DNA of 64,000 nucleotides. Source: Mesorhizobium sp. J428. Its GTDB lineage: Bacteria > Pseudomonadota > Alphaproteobacteria > Rhizobiales > Rhizobiaceae. The notes under the pieces are model-generated. The model did no database searches, was not told the origin of the DNA, and worked only from the letters and a program-made list of their open reading frames with translations. The translations under genes and the position numbers were made by a program. The stretch spans positions 5,251,804-5,315,803 of the forward strand of contig NZ_JAJOMX010000001.1 in the NCBI RefSeq assembly GCF_024699925.1, given 5' to 3'. This document shows, one piece after another, positions 53,257 to 62,545 of this stretch (within the stretch, counting starts at the first letter, position 1; the number at the start of each line of letters is the position of its first letter).

Positions 53257-54723
53257 CTACCTCGCGGTGGCGAGCAGGTCATCCACGTCGAGCGACCGCT
53301 CCAGATGGTCGGCGATGGCATCCAGCGCTTCCTCGACCTTGCGGCGATGATGGAACACCCCGCCCTCCACGCCCAGCTTGCCAAGAAACGCCCGGCGGAA
53401 CTCGGTCGAGCCGAACAGGCCATGCAGATAGGTCCCCATGATGCGCCCGGTGTCGGATATGGCCCCGTCCGGCTTGCCGCCGATCTCGACCAGAGGCCGC
53501 GCGCAATCGGGCCCGCCGGTGCGACCCAGATGAATCTCGTAGCCGTGCACGGCGGCGTTGAACGCGATCGAGAACCCGCCCGCCTCGCCGACGGTCTTCT
53601 CCGGCTCGAGGACTGTCTCGATATCGAGCAGGCCGAGGCCTTCCGCGCGCTCCTCCCCGCCCTCGATGCGATGAGGGTCCGCGACGCGGCGACCCAGCAT
53701 CTGGTAGCCGCCGCAGAGGCCGACGACGTGCCCGCCGCGGGCAACATGAGCAGCGAGGTCATTCGCCCAGCCCAGTGCACGGAAGCTCGCAAGATCGGCG
53801 ATCGTCGCCTTCGAGCCGGGGATCACCACGAGCGATGCATCCGAAGGCAGGCGCGATCCCGGCGGCACGAAGACCACCTCGACCTCCGGCTCCGCCTTCA
53901 GCGGGTCGAGATCGTCGAAATTGGCGATGCGCGGCAGCATCGGCACCGCCACCTTCAGCGCCTTCTCGCCGGCGCGGGCCAGGCGATCGAGCACGACGGA
54001 ATCCTCCGACGGCAGCAATGCCGCTTCGCGCAGCCACGGCACGACGCCAAAGGATCGCCAGCCGGTGAAGCGGGTGATCGCCGCCAATCCATCGTCGAAA
54101 AGCGACAGGTCGCCGCGAAACTTGTTGATCAGGAAGCCTGCGATCATGTGCCGATCCGCCTCTGGGAGGATCAGATGCGTGCCGGCGATCGCCGCGATCA
54201 CCCCTCCCCGGTCGATGTCGCCGACGAGCACCACCGGAACGTCCGCCTTGGTGGCGAAGCCCATATTGGCGATGTCGCGGTCCCGCAGGTTGATCTCGGC
54301 CGGTGACCCGGCTCCTTCAACGACGATCAGGTCGGCGCCTGCCGAAAGCCGTGTCCAGCTCTCCATCACGGCGCCGAGCAGCCGGCCCTTGAGCTCCTGG
54401 TAATCCCGCGCGCCGGCCTCACCCGCGACCCTGCCATGCACCACCACCTGAGCGCCGATATCTGACTGCGGCTTCAGCAGCACCGGGTTCATGTCCACGG
54501 TCGGCCGGATGCCGCATGCCAGTGCCTGGAGCCACTGCGCCCGGCCGATCTCGCCGGAACCTCCGTCGGGATGCGCAGCAACCGCCGCATTGTTCGACAT
54601 GTTCTGCGGCTTGAACGGCGCCACTCGAATGCCACGCCGCATCGCCGCGCGGCAGAGGCCCGCCACCAGCACCGTCTTGCCGACGTCCGAGCCCGTGCCT
54701 TGCAGCATGATGGCCTTCGCCAT
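53257..54723 (-). CDS. cobQ: cobyric acid synthase
   Basis: 488 residues. The N-terminal P-loop dethiobiotin-synthetase-like domain starts MLQGTGSDVGKTVLVAGLCR and KPQNMSNNAAV; the C-terminal type I glutamine amidotransferase domain has the Cys in VVGLCGGYQMLGRRV and the His in MGTYLHGLFG. It adds four amide groups to adenosylcobyrinic acid a,c-diamide. Its ATG overlaps the stop of the upstream DMSP-lyase-like gene by one base. No cobalamin riboswitch could be identified upstream. Confidence 0.96.
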   Translation of the reverse strand: MAKAIMLQGTGSDVGKTVLVAGLCRAAMRRGIRVAPFKPQNMSNNAAVAAHPDGGSGEIGRAQWLQALACGIRPTVDMNPVLLKPQSDIGAQVVVHGRVAGEAGARDYQELKGRLLGAVMESWTRLSAGADLIVVEGAGSPAEINLRDRDIANMGFATKADVPVVLVGDIDRGGVIAAIAGTHLILPEADRHMIAGFLINKFRGDLSLFDDGLAAITRFTGWRSFGVVPWLREAALLPSEDSVVLDRLARAGEKALKVAVPMLPRIANFDDLDPLKAEPEVEVVFVPPGSRLPSDASLVVIPGSKATIADLASFRALGWANDLAAHVARGGHVVGLCGGYQMLGRRVADPHRIEGGEERAEGLGLLDIETVLEPEKTVGEAGGFSIAFNAAVHGYEIHLGRTGGPDCARPLVEIGGKPDGAISDTGRIMGTYLHGLFGSTEFRRAFLGKLGVEGGVFHHRRKVEEALDAIADHLERSLDVDDLLATAR

Positions 54724-55325
54724 CAGTCAGCCCTGCCGGTGATGGTCGAGCGCGCGGCGAGCGGCCCGCCGCGCCACAGATAGAGCGCAAGCAGCGGATC
54801 ATCGTTGGTCGTCATGGCGTGGTTTATGTTGGAGGGATGATGGATGATCTCGCCTGCCGCACGTGCCGCGAACTCGCCATCGTCCTTTCGCCACAGCGCA
54901 CCACCGGTGAGGGGAATGTAGATCTCCTCCGCCTCGTGATGATGGTCCGGGTAGTGCAGGCCGGGCCCGAGCAGCAGGAAGCCGCAGGCCACCTTGTCGT
55001 CAGCGAAGTGGCCGCGCGTGCCCACCAGCTCCAGCCACCCGTAATTGTCGATGAAATCCTGGCCGAAGTCACTCGCCGCATAAGTCTGGCCCCAGTGGAG
55101 CCGCTGGCCCCTCTCCGCGAGCAGGCGCGCCAGTTCCTCGCCCGGACCTCCTTCCGCGCTCGCCGCGCAGGCGTCCAGGTATTGCAGGCACGGCAGGGAT
55201 GCCGCGTTCAGTGCCCGCTCGGGCAGCTCCGGCGCCCAAGGCGCGATGAAGTCAGCGACCAGCGGCCCGCACTCAGCTAGGAAGGCGCGTGCCTCCGCCA
55301 TAAGGTCCTGTGCGATTTTTCCCAT
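54723..55325 (-). CDS. DMSP lyase-like cupin protein (DddQ/DddL family)
   Basis: 200 residues, the size of DddQ. The C-terminal cupin has metal ligands in GLHYPDHHHEAEEIYIPLTGGALWRKDDG (His, His, Glu) and IIHHPSNINHAM (His). This Y-P-x-H-x-H-x-A-E-E-x-Y motif is typical of the DMSP_lyase family that splits dimethylsulfoniopropionate into DMS and acrylate. The start at 55325 has GAGGGG six bases upstream. It is coupled to cobQ. No acrylate-utilisation or other ddd/dmd genes lie next to it, so substrate is unproven. Confidence 0.75.
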   Translation of the reverse strand: MGKIAQDLMAEARAFLAECGPLVADFIAPWAPELPERALNAASLPCLQYLDACAASAEGGPGEELARLLAERGQRLHWGQTYAASDFGQDFIDNYGWLELVGTRGHFADDKVACGFLLLGPGLHYPDHHHEAEEIYIPLTGGALWRKDDGEFAARAAGEIIHHPSNINHAMTTNDDPLLALYLWRGGPLAARSTITGRAD

Positions 55326-55454
55326 TCCCATCCCCTCGGAACAGCAATCGATGCACACCGGTTGCACCGGATTGGGTGCGAGCGAGCCGGTTGCACGACC
55401 CTTTCATTGGTCTAGACTGTCGCGCCAACAAGACAAGATGCCAGGGAGGCGTAG

Positions 55455-56630
55455 ATGGATGCGACGGTCGATCAGGCCGCGGGCCAGTTCGAGCTCAACG
55501 CAGACCAGCGTGCGATCCAGGAGATGGCGGCCGCCTTCGCCGGGGATCGCGTGGCCCCGAATGCGCTCGAGTGGGACAAAAAGCGCTATTTTCCCTCCGA
55601 CGTGGTGCGCGAGACCGGAGCGCTTGGCCTCGGCGGCATCTATGTCCGCGACGATGTCGGCGGCTCTGGGCTCGGCCGCATGGACGCGGTGCTGATCTTC
55701 GAAGCACTGGCGCGCGCCTGCCCGGCCTTCTCCGCCTTCATCTCGATCCACAACATGGCTGCCTGGATGATCGACGTCTTCGGCGACGACGATCAGCGGC
55801 AACGGTTCCTGCCGAAAATCACCTCGATGGAGTGGCTGGCGAGCTATGCGCTGACGGAGCCCTCTGCAGGCTCCGACGCGGCAGCGCTGAAGACGCGCGC
55901 GGTGCGCGGTCCCGGAAACGGTGCGGACTACACGCTCAACGGGACCAAGCAGTTCATCTCGGGCGCCGGCGACAACGACGTCTACGTCGTGATGGCGCGC
56001 ACCGGCGAGGACGGCCCCAAGGGCGTGTCGACCTTCGTGATCCCGAAGGATGCGCCGGGGCTCAAGTTCGGTGCTCTGGAATCCAAGATGGGCTGGCACA
56101 TGCAGCCGACCCGGCAGGTGATCTTCGAGGACTGCAAGGTGCCGGCAGAGAACCGCCTCTCGGCAGAGGGGATGGGTTTCCGCATCGCCATGGCCGGCCT
56201 CGACGGCGGCCGGCTCAACATCGCCGCCTGTTCTCTCGGCGGCGCCCAGTCCGCGCTCGACAAGGCGCTGCAGTGCGCTTCGGAGCGCCAGGCCTTCGGC
56301 CAGGCCATCGACCGTTTCCAGTCGATGCAGTTCAAGCTCGCCGACATGGAGACCGAGTTGCAGGCCTCGCGCATCTTCCTCTACGCGGCGGCCTCGAAGC
56401 TTGACGCCAAGGCGCATGACGCCGGCAAATGGTCGGCGATGGCTAAGCGCTTCGTTACCGACACCGGCTTTAAGATCGCCAACGATGCGCTCCAGGTCTT
56501 CGGCGGCTACGGCTATCTGCACGACTACGGCGTCGAGAAGCTCGTCCGCGACCTGCGCGTCCACCAGATTCTCGAAGGCACCAACGAGATCATGCGCGTC
56601 ATCGTCGCGAGGCATTTGATCGGGAGGTAG
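55455..56630 (+). CDS. isobutyryl-CoA dehydrogenase-like acyl-CoA dehydrogenase
   Basis: 391 residues. Acyl-CoA dehydrogenase signatures: ASYALTEPSAGSDAAALKTRA, GAGDNDVYVVMARTG, RQAFGQAIDRFQSMQFKLADM, and the C-terminal FGGYGYLHDYGVEKLVRDLRVHQILEGTNEIMRVIVARHLIG. The catalytic Glu is in EGTNEI. Closest in pattern to isobutyryl-CoA dehydrogenase; mmsB follows, which supports valine breakdown. A GGGAGG site precedes the ATG. Confidence 0.9.
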   Translation: MDATVDQAAGQFELNADQRAIQEMAAAFAGDRVAPNALEWDKKRYFPSDVVRETGALGLGGIYVRDDVGGSGLGRMDAVLIFEALARACPAFSAFISIHNMAAWMIDVFGDDDQRQRFLPKITSMEWLASYALTEPSAGSDAAALKTRAVRGPGNGADYTLNGTKQFISGAGDNDVYVVMARTGEDGPKGVSTFVIPKDAPGLKFGALESKMGWHMQPTRQVIFEDCKVPAENRLSAEGMGFRIAMAGLDGGRLNIAACSLGGAQSALDKALQCASERQAFGQAIDRFQSMQFKLADMETELQASRIFLYAAASKLDAKAHDAGKWSAMAKRFVTDTGFKIANDALQVFGGYGYLHDYGVEKLVRDLRVHQILEGTNEIMRVIVARHLIGR

Positions 56631-56750
56631 GGGAGTAAGGCAATAGGGCAGTGAGGCATTAGGGCAGTAGGGAAAGAGCGGTGGCAGCCCTGCCGCGTTC
56701 CCCTCCCTACCCACCAACCTACTGCCCTACTGCCCTATTGCCTTACTCCC
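56631..56750. repeat. long inverted repeat between acyl-CoA dehydrogenase and mmsB
   Basis: Perfect 22-bp arms at 56631-56652 and 56729-56750, with a further inner pair (GGGCAGTAGG near 56662 and its complement near 56718). The arms are made of the same CTACTGCC-type unit as the repeat at 931-985. Transcribed, it would form a long hairpin between two genes of one pathway, ending 27 bases before the mmsB start. Confidence 0.85.
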
Positions 56751-56777
56751 TAGTTCCCTAATCTCCGGAGGAAACCA

Positions 56778-57656
56778 ATGACCACCATCGCCTTCATCGG
56801 TCTCGGCAACATGGGAAATCCCATGGCCGCCAATCTCGTCAAGGCCGGCCACACCGTGTTCGGCTTCGACCTCGTGCCCGCCAATCTCGAGGCGGCGACG
56901 AAGAACGGCGTGACCGTGATGGCGAACGCGCCGGCCGCGGTGAAGGATGCCGACGTGGTGATCACCATGCTGCCAGCCGGCAAGCACGTCCTCTCCGTCT
57001 ACGAGGACATCGCGCCGAAGGCCAAATCCGGCGCGCTGTTCATTGATTCCTCGACCATCGACGTCGATTCCGCCCGAAAGGCACATGCGATCGCCGGTAA
57101 GTACGGCCTTCTCTCGGTCGATGCGCCTGTCTCCGGGGGCACTGGTGGTGCCACGGCCGGCACGCTGACCTTCATGGCCGGCGGCTCGAAGGACGCCTTC
57201 GCCAAGGCAGAGCCGATCCTCAAGCCGATGGCGGGCAAGATCGTCCATTGCGGCGATGCGGGTGCCGGACAGGCGGCCAAGATCTGCAACAACATGATCC
57301 TCGGCATTTCCATGATCGGCGTCGGCGAGGCCTTCGTGCTCGCCGAAAAGCTCGGCTTGTCGCATCAGGCTCTTTACGACGTCGCCTCCACTTCGTCCGG
57401 CCAGTGCTGGTCGCTCACCACCTACTGTCCGGTCCCGGGCCCTGTTCCCACCTCGCCTGCCAATCGCGACTACAAGCCGGGCTTCGCGGCCGCGCTGATG
57501 CTTAAGGACCTGAAGCTTGCCCAGGAGGCCGCCTCCTCGTCCGGCGCAGTCACGCCTTTGGGCGCGGAAGCCGCCCAGCTCTACGCCCTCTACGCGGCAC
57601 AGGGCGGCGGCGACACGGATTTCTCGGGAATTATCCGCTTCCTGCGCGGCGAGTGA
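56778..57656 (+). CDS. mmsB: 3-hydroxyisobutyrate dehydrogenase
   Basis: 292 residues. The Rossmann start is IAFIGLGNMGNPMAANLVKAGHTVFGFD; the substrate loop is SVDAPVSGGTGGATAGTLTFM and the catalytic Lys is in GAGQAAKICNNMILGI. It oxidises 3-hydroxyisobutyrate to methylmalonate semialdehyde in valine catabolism. CCGGAGGAAACC precedes the ATG. It lies downstream of the isobutyryl-CoA dehydrogenase gene, past the long inverted repeat. Confidence 0.95.
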   Translation: MTTIAFIGLGNMGNPMAANLVKAGHTVFGFDLVPANLEAATKNGVTVMANAPAAVKDADVVITMLPAGKHVLSVYEDIAPKAKSGALFIDSSTIDVDSARKAHAIAGKYGLLSVDAPVSGGTGGATAGTLTFMAGGSKDAFAKAEPILKPMAGKIVHCGDAGAGQAAKICNNMILGISMIGVGEAFVLAEKLGLSHQALYDVASTSSGQCWSLTTYCPVPGPVPTSPANRDYKPGFAAALMLKDLKLAQEAASSSGAVTPLGAEAAQLYALYAAQGGGDTDFSGIIRFLRGE

Positions 57657-57897
57657 GCGAACCTTTCTATGTCATTAACGTAAGTATACGGAAATTAACG
57701 AAGATTTTCGCCACAGGACGCGAGAAAAATGCGCGATTCATCCTTTGCTAAGCACCTGATAACCGGGCGGTAACGATATCCCGTTAGAACTTGATCCCGA
57801 GGCGGACATCAAAGACCCGCCCGGCTCCGGATCAGGTCTCGCGTACCGGAGCCCGAAAGTTTCAGGCGTAGCGTTTCCTGCGTTCCTAGGCTTGAGT

Positions 57898-57931
57898 CGC
57901 GCCCTTCCGGAAGACCGGAGGCGCGGCTTTT
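57898..57931 (+). terminator. terminator-like hairpin after mmsB
   Basis: Stem CGCGCC + TCCGG (with a two-base bulge) pairs with CCGGA + GGCGCG around AAGA, then GCTTTT. It lies about 240 bases after mmsB; the intervening 57657-57897 stretch is A+T-richer and shows no gene. Confidence 0.6.
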
Positions 57932-57959
57932 GCATTTTGGGGCGCAGCAATGTCCTGCT

Positions 57960-58604
57960 TCAAAGGTCGATCGGCGCGTTTGGAATCTGGATGTTCTTCG
58001 TGTTGCGCAGCACGATCGGAACGTCCCCGCCCTCCGCCCGAACGATCAAGAGCAGCAGCTCCCATGTTCCTCCTGCCCGATCTGCCTGCACATAGGCGTT
58101 GCCGGCAGCCTTCGAGCCCGTGAGCGGAATAGACAGTTCTGCCCTGCCCGTTCCGCCCGCGGAGACCGAGATGTTTCCCCACACCCAGAACCCGGCCGTG
58201 ATGTCGTCGCCGAGCGCCTGCCGGACCCGTTCGTCCGAGCGGATAAGCTCCATGCTCATCTGATAGGCTTCGCTGCGCTTCATCATCGGAACGATGCTGG
58301 CGAACAGCCCGGCGATACCGCCGATCACGATGATCCAGATCGCCAGCCCGGCAATCGCCCACCTGCGCTGCGTCTTGCGGAAATGCTCTGCATCCCGCCA
58401 ATAGCGATTGCGCCAGGCCCAGCGGCTGCCGCGGAGGCCGAGCACGATCATCATGATGAAGTTGATGCCCGGGATCAGCGCCAGCAGCGCGATCAGCGTG
58501 CTGTTGCCGATGCCCCAGATCCAGTTGAGAAAGAATGCACCCCAGTTCCAGCGATCGAGCTCGCGCGGAATCTCGGCCGGATCGTTCAAGGGTTGGCTTG
58601 CCAT
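57960..58604 (-). CDS. Coa1-family membrane protein
   Basis: 214 residues. The first 100 residues hold three membrane segments with W-rich ends (WNWGAFFLNWIWGIGNSTLI; INFIMMIVLGLRGSRWAWRN; WAIAGLAIWIIVIGGIAGLF), and the C-terminal half is a periplasmic Coa1/Tim21-like domain (SDERVRQALGDDITAGFWVWG; GNAYVQADRAGGTWELLLLIVRAEGG). In mitochondria Coa1 helps assemble cytochrome oxidase; the bacterial role is not established. No cytochrome oxidase genes are nearby. Confidence 0.8.
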   Translation of the reverse strand: MASQPLNDPAEIPRELDRWNWGAFFLNWIWGIGNSTLIALLALIPGINFIMMIVLGLRGSRWAWRNRYWRDAEHFRKTQRRWAIAGLAIWIIVIGGIAGLFASIVPMMKRSEAYQMSMELIRSDERVRQALGDDITAGFWVWGNISVSAGGTGRAELSIPLTGSKAAGNAYVQADRAGGTWELLLLIVRAEGGDVPIVLRNTKNIQIPNAPIDL

Positions 58605-58670
58605 TCTCGCTCCAAGCAGCGCTATCGACTGTTCCCGTAGACCGTGGTCGTTCCCGTCAGATCGACCGGT

Positions 58671-59081
58671 TCAGCCCTTGGGCAGGAATTGCGGGTCGAC
58701 CGGCGGACGCAGCGCACTCGCCAGCCGGTTTGTCTCGTTGGCCTTGCCGGCCACCGCCAGCACCTCCATCAGCATCGCGTCGGTCATTCCCTTCGCCCGG
58801 GCCGAGGCCGTGTGCGAATAGGTGCAATACTCGCACCCGTTGGTCGCCGACACGGCGATGTAGATCAGTTCCTTGGTGAGAGGGTCGAGCGCGCCCGGCC
58901 CCATCACCACCTTCAGCGCCTCCCATGTGCGCTTCAGGTTCGCCGGATCGTGCGCCAGCACCTTCCAGAAATTGTTGACCCAGTCGGACTTCCGCGTCGC
59001 CATGATGTCATCGTAGACAGCGCGAACCTCGGGCGAGGCATCGGCATATTCGACCAGCGGCACGATAGGCGGGTTGCTCAT
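58671..59081 (-). CDS. AhpD-like carboxymuconolactone decarboxylase family protein
   Basis: 136 residues. The AhpD-type redox motif is in VSATNGCEYCTYSHTASARAKGM (C-x-x-C-x3-H). Family members are peroxidases, decarboxylases or unknown. Its ATG overlaps the stop of the aminotransferase gene by one base (TAATG), so the two are co-translated; it may protect or serve that enzyme's pathway. Confidence 0.88.
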   Translation of the reverse strand: MSNPPIVPLVEYADASPEVRAVYDDIMATRKSDWVNNFWKVLAHDPANLKRTWEALKVVMGPGALDPLTKELIYIAVSATNGCEYCTYSHTASARAKGMTDAMLMEVLAVAGKANETNRLASALRPPVDPQFLPKG

Positions 59082-60460
59082 TATGCCCTCCCCAGGTCGC
59101 GGGCGGCGAGATCGAGAGCCTTCTCGATCCGGTCGGCGGCAATGTCGATCGTCTCGCGGGTCCAGATCAGCGGCGGCGACAGGATCATCGTGTCGTCGGT
59201 CGCCCGCATCATCAGCCCTTGCGCGATCGCATGGTCGCGCACCCTCACTGCCGCGCTGCCGGAGGGCTGGAAGCGCTCGCGCGTTTCTTTGTCGGCCACG
59301 ATCTCGATCGCGCCCAGCAGCCCGAACGTGCGCACCTGGCCGACGATCGGATGCCCTGAAAGCCGCTCCATCAGCGTCTTGCGGAAATAGGGGCCGGTGT
59401 CGCTGCGAACCCGGTCGACAAGGCCTTCCCGCTCGATGATCTCGAGGTTCTTCAGCGCCACCGCGCAGGCCACGGGATGTCCCGAATAGGTGTAGCCGTG
59501 GAAGAACTCGCTGCCCTTGTCGATCAGCGTCCTCGCGACGCGGTCGCCGATGAACAGCGCCGAGAGCGGCTGGTAGCCCGAGGTCAACGCCTTCGCGGTG
59601 GTGATCGTATCCGCCTCGATGCCCATCGCCTGCGCGGCAAACCACTCACCGGTGCGGCCATAGCCTGTGATGACCTCGTCGAGCATCAAGAGCACGTCGT
59701 ACTTGCGGCAGATGCGCTGGATTTCGGGCCAGTAGCTCTCCGGCGGGATCTTGACGCCTCCCGCCCCCATAATCGGCTCGCCGATGAAGGCCGCGACGTT
59801 GTCGGCGCCAGCCTCCAGGATCGCCTCCTCGACCGCACGCGCGGCGCGGATGCCGAAATCGTGTTCGCTCTCACCCGGCTCTGCCAGTTCGAACGAATAA
59901 GGCGGCATCACGTGCACGATGTTCGGTACCGCGCCGCCGAGCTGCTCGTGCATATGGCTCATGCCGCCGAGCGAGGCGCCGGCGACGGTCGAGCCGTGAT
60001 AGGCCATCTTGCGGGAGATGATGCGGTTCTTCTGCGGCTTGCCCTCCAGCGCCCAGTAGCGGCGCACAACGCGCAGGGCCGTGTCGTTGGCCTCCGAGCC
60101 GGAAGATCCGTAGAAAACCTGGTTCATGTTCGCCGGCGCGATCTCCGCCAGCTTCTTGGACAGCAGCACCGGCGTCGGCGTCGAGCATTTGAAGAAGGAG
60201 TTGTAGTAGGGTAGTTCCTTCATCTGCTCATAGGCCGCCTCGGCAAGCTCGGTGCGCCCGTAGCCGGCGTTCACGCACCACAGCCCCGCCATGCCGTCGA
60301 GGATCTCGTTGCCCTCGGAATCGTATATATAGGGCCCGTCCGCGCGCACGACCATGCGGGACCCCGCCGCGCGCAACTCCTTGTGGTCGGTGAACGGGTG
60401 GAGATGATGCCCCGCATCGATCTCCTGCAACTGCTTCAGGGAAAAGTTCTGGTAGCTCAT
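59081..60460 (-). CDS. class III (omega) aminotransferase, PLP-dependent
   Basis: 459 residues. Fold-type I class III pattern: HHLHPFTDHKEL at the N-terminus, FYGSSGSEANDTALRVVRRYW, MAYHGSTVAGASLGGMSHMH, FIGEPIMGAGG, LLMLDEVITGYGRTG, and the PLP Lys in TITTAKALTSGYQPLSA. Close in pattern to beta-alanine/putrescine/taurine-type aminotransferases using pyruvate; the exact amine is not fixed. An AhpD-like gene is coupled downstream. Confidence 0.92.
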   Translation of the reverse strand: MSYQNFSLKQLQEIDAGHHLHPFTDHKELRAAGSRMVVRADGPYIYDSEGNEILDGMAGLWCVNAGYGRTELAEAAYEQMKELPYYNSFFKCSTPTPVLLSKKLAEIAPANMNQVFYGSSGSEANDTALRVVRRYWALEGKPQKNRIISRKMAYHGSTVAGASLGGMSHMHEQLGGAVPNIVHVMPPYSFELAEPGESEHDFGIRAARAVEEAILEAGADNVAAFIGEPIMGAGGVKIPPESYWPEIQRICRKYDVLLMLDEVITGYGRTGEWFAAQAMGIEADTITTAKALTSGYQPLSALFIGDRVARTLIDKGSEFFHGYTYSGHPVACAVALKNLEIIEREGLVDRVRSDTGPYFRKTLMERLSGHPIVGQVRTFGLLGAIEIVADKETRERFQPSGSAAVRVRDHAIAQGLMMRATDDTMILSPPLIWTRETIDIAADRIEKALDLAARDLGRA

Positions 60461-60653
60461 GGTCTTGCCTCTTTGCTGAATCGATCCGGCACGGCCGGGG
60501 ATGATTCACGGCAAAGGGGGCGAATAGCCGATACGGGCGCAGAGTCTGAGCAGTTCGACATGTCGCGTGCGCCGTGACGGCGTGCATGCGACGCGCAACT
60601 GCGCTTTGTATCTGCCCTTCATGATGGAAGAATAGCGGCCGCCGCGGGGTCGC

Positions 60654-61417
60654 TCAAGGGTCGAGCATCTCGATCAGGCTTGCCGCATTCCTTGGTGCCG
60701 CGCTCTTAACGTCGTTGTCGAAGAAGCACCAGATATCGCGGCCTTCGCTGCGCCAGTGCCGCATGCGGGCAGCCCAGGCGGAAAGGGCCTTCTTCGAATA
60801 GCTGCCGTGATAACGTCCGGACGGTCCATGATTGCGCACATAGATCCAGTCGGCGGTGACGGCCGTCGGCGCCGGCGCATCGGCATGGTCGGACAGGCAG
60901 AGCGCGGCGTTATGGTCGCGCAGCACTCCGAGGACCGGCTCTTCATACCAGCTCGGATGCCGAAACTCGAAACACCATCGCCGCGACGGGGAAAGCCGCG
61001 ATATGAAGCTCGCCAGCCGCTCCCGGTCCGCCTTCATGCGCGGCGGCAACTGGAAGAGCACGGGCCCGAGCTTGTCACCAAGAAGGTCCAGCCGGGCATC
61101 GAGCAGGCCGAACGAATTTTCATCGACCAGGAGCCTGCGCCAATGGGTGATGAAGCGGGAGGCTTTCCATGCTAAACGGAAATCCACAGGCGTGTCGTCC
61201 CGCCATGCCTTCACCGCTTTTCCGTCGGCGTCCGGTAGAATGGCGCATTGAGCTCCACGGCGTCGAACTGCGTGGCGTAGTGCGTAAGGGCATCCTTCTT
61301 CTTCAGGTCCGGCGGATAGAAAGGCCCCCACCAATCGGCATAGTGCCACCCGGACGTGCCGATGCGCGTCTCGATAAGCTCGTCTGTTTCGGGTCGGTCG
61401 TTTCGCCAATCCGCATC
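60654..61417 (-). pseudogene. DUF72 family protein, frameshifted
   Basis: The C-terminal two-thirds is clean DUF72: KAVKAWRDDTPVDFRLAWKASRFITHWRRL, FQLPPRMKADRERLASFI, CFEFRHPSWYEEPVL, YVRNHGPSGRYHGSYS and DIWCFFDNDVKSAAPRNA. The N-terminal part (RIGTSGWHYADWWGPFYPPDLKKK ... APFYRTPTEK) is in another frame. One missing A in a run of four (coding strand, near 61218-61221) joins them. The N-terminal start (ATG at 61417) needs a second shift near 61385. Function of the family is unknown. Confidence 0.75.
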
Positions 61418-61450
61418 CTCGCGAGCAGAACCCGCGAGACGGCGGAAGGT

Positions 61451-62494
61451 TCAGGCCCGCTCGGCGCGCGTCGCAGCCCGGTAGAGCGCGAACGCGATCA
61501 GGACGGCACTCAGCCCCGCGCTGACGGCGGGCAGGCCGATCGGACCGAAAACCTGCATCGCCGCGCCCGAGCCCGGCGGGCCGATAATGCCGCCCACGCC
61601 CCACATCAGGGCGAAGGCCGAATTACCCGCCACCAAAGCCTGGCCGCGGAAGCGGTTGCCGAGCTCGACAAGCGACATCGTGTAAACGCCATAGCCGACG
61701 CCGCCCATCACCAGCAGGACGGGCCAGACGAACGGCCCGGAGATCAGGAACGGCAGCGAGAGCACGCAGACGGCATTGAGCGCGGCGCAGCAGATCATCA
61801 TCGCCCTCGCGCCGAATCGCTCCGCCAGCAAACCGAGCGGCACCTGCAGCAAGATGTTGCCCAGCGAAAGCAGCGTGATCAGCGCGGCAAGCCGCGCCTC
61901 GACCAGCCCGTAGCCGGCGCCGAACACAGGCATCAGCGAATAGGCGCTCTGCTGCGTGGCGGCGGAAACCGTGACGGCGAGCAGCAGCGCCGGCGCGAGC
62001 AGCCAGAAGCCGAACACGCCGGTGGCCGGCTTTCCGTCCGGGTCCGGCTCGAAGCCGCGCAGTCCCTTCGTGGTCAGGAACAGCAGCAGGGCGCAGCCGG
62101 AGAAGCCGAGGATCGCCACCAGGAGCGGCGGCCACCCCTCCGTGCCGACCGCAGTCAGCGTCAGCGGACCCGCCGCATAGCCGACGCCGGTCACGGCGTT
62201 GAACACGCCCATGATGCGCCCGCGCTTCTCGTCGGGCGCCAGCGCCATCATCCAGACCTCGCCGAGGATGTAGAGCGGATTGATCGCCAGCCCGATCAGG
62301 AAGCGCAGCGGATACCACGCGATCCAGTTTTGCATCAGTCCAACCAGGAAGAAGAGCAGCGCTCCGGCGAGCGCCGCCGTGACGGCGAGCCGCCGCCCGC
62401 CCAGTATCCGCACCAGCTGCGGCACGAACAGCGCCGAGACGATCAGGCCGAGCGGCGTCATTGCGGCGGACAGGCCGATCTCCGCGGGCGTCAT
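61451..62494 (-). CDS. MFS transporter, 5' end lost or frameshifted
   Basis: 347 residues from the ATG at 62494, with about eleven membrane segments (RFLIGLAINPLYILGEVWMMALAPDEKRGRIMGVFNAVTGVGYAAG is a typical motif-A-like loop). MFS transporters start with one more helix; upstream, the other frame encodes SYPLFTFLHAAARA, just like the expected YPLFTFL-x-E-A-R-G before MTPAEIG. So the protein is missing its first helix through an indel near 62505-62520, and further upstream no MFS-like sequence remains. Probably non-functional; substrate unknown. Confidence 0.65.
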   Translation of the reverse strand: MTPAEIGLSAAMTPLGLIVSALFVPQLVRILGGRRLAVTAALAGALLFFLVGLMQNWIAWYPLRFLIGLAINPLYILGEVWMMALAPDEKRGRIMGVFNAVTGVGYAAGPLTLTAVGTEGWPPLLVAILGFSGCALLLFLTTKGLRGFEPDPDGKPATGVFGFWLLAPALLLAVTVSAATQQSAYSLMPVFGAGYGLVEARLAALITLLSLGNILLQVPLGLLAERFGARAMMICCAALNAVCVLSLPFLISGPFVWPVLLVMGGVGYGVYTMSLVELGNRFRGQALVAGNSAFALMWGVGGIIGPPGSGAAMQVFGPIGLPAVSAGLSAVLIAFALYRAATRAERA

Positions 62495-62545
62495 GCCCGG
62501 GCTGCTGCATGGAGGAAGGTGAAGAGCGGATAGGACGGCCCTGCG

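Noticed and set aside
57738..57950. Minus-strand end reading VFDVRLGIKF, like a porin C-terminus
   Set aside because: An in-frame stop lies only about six codons upstream and no other beta-barrel sequence is found, so it is probably chance.
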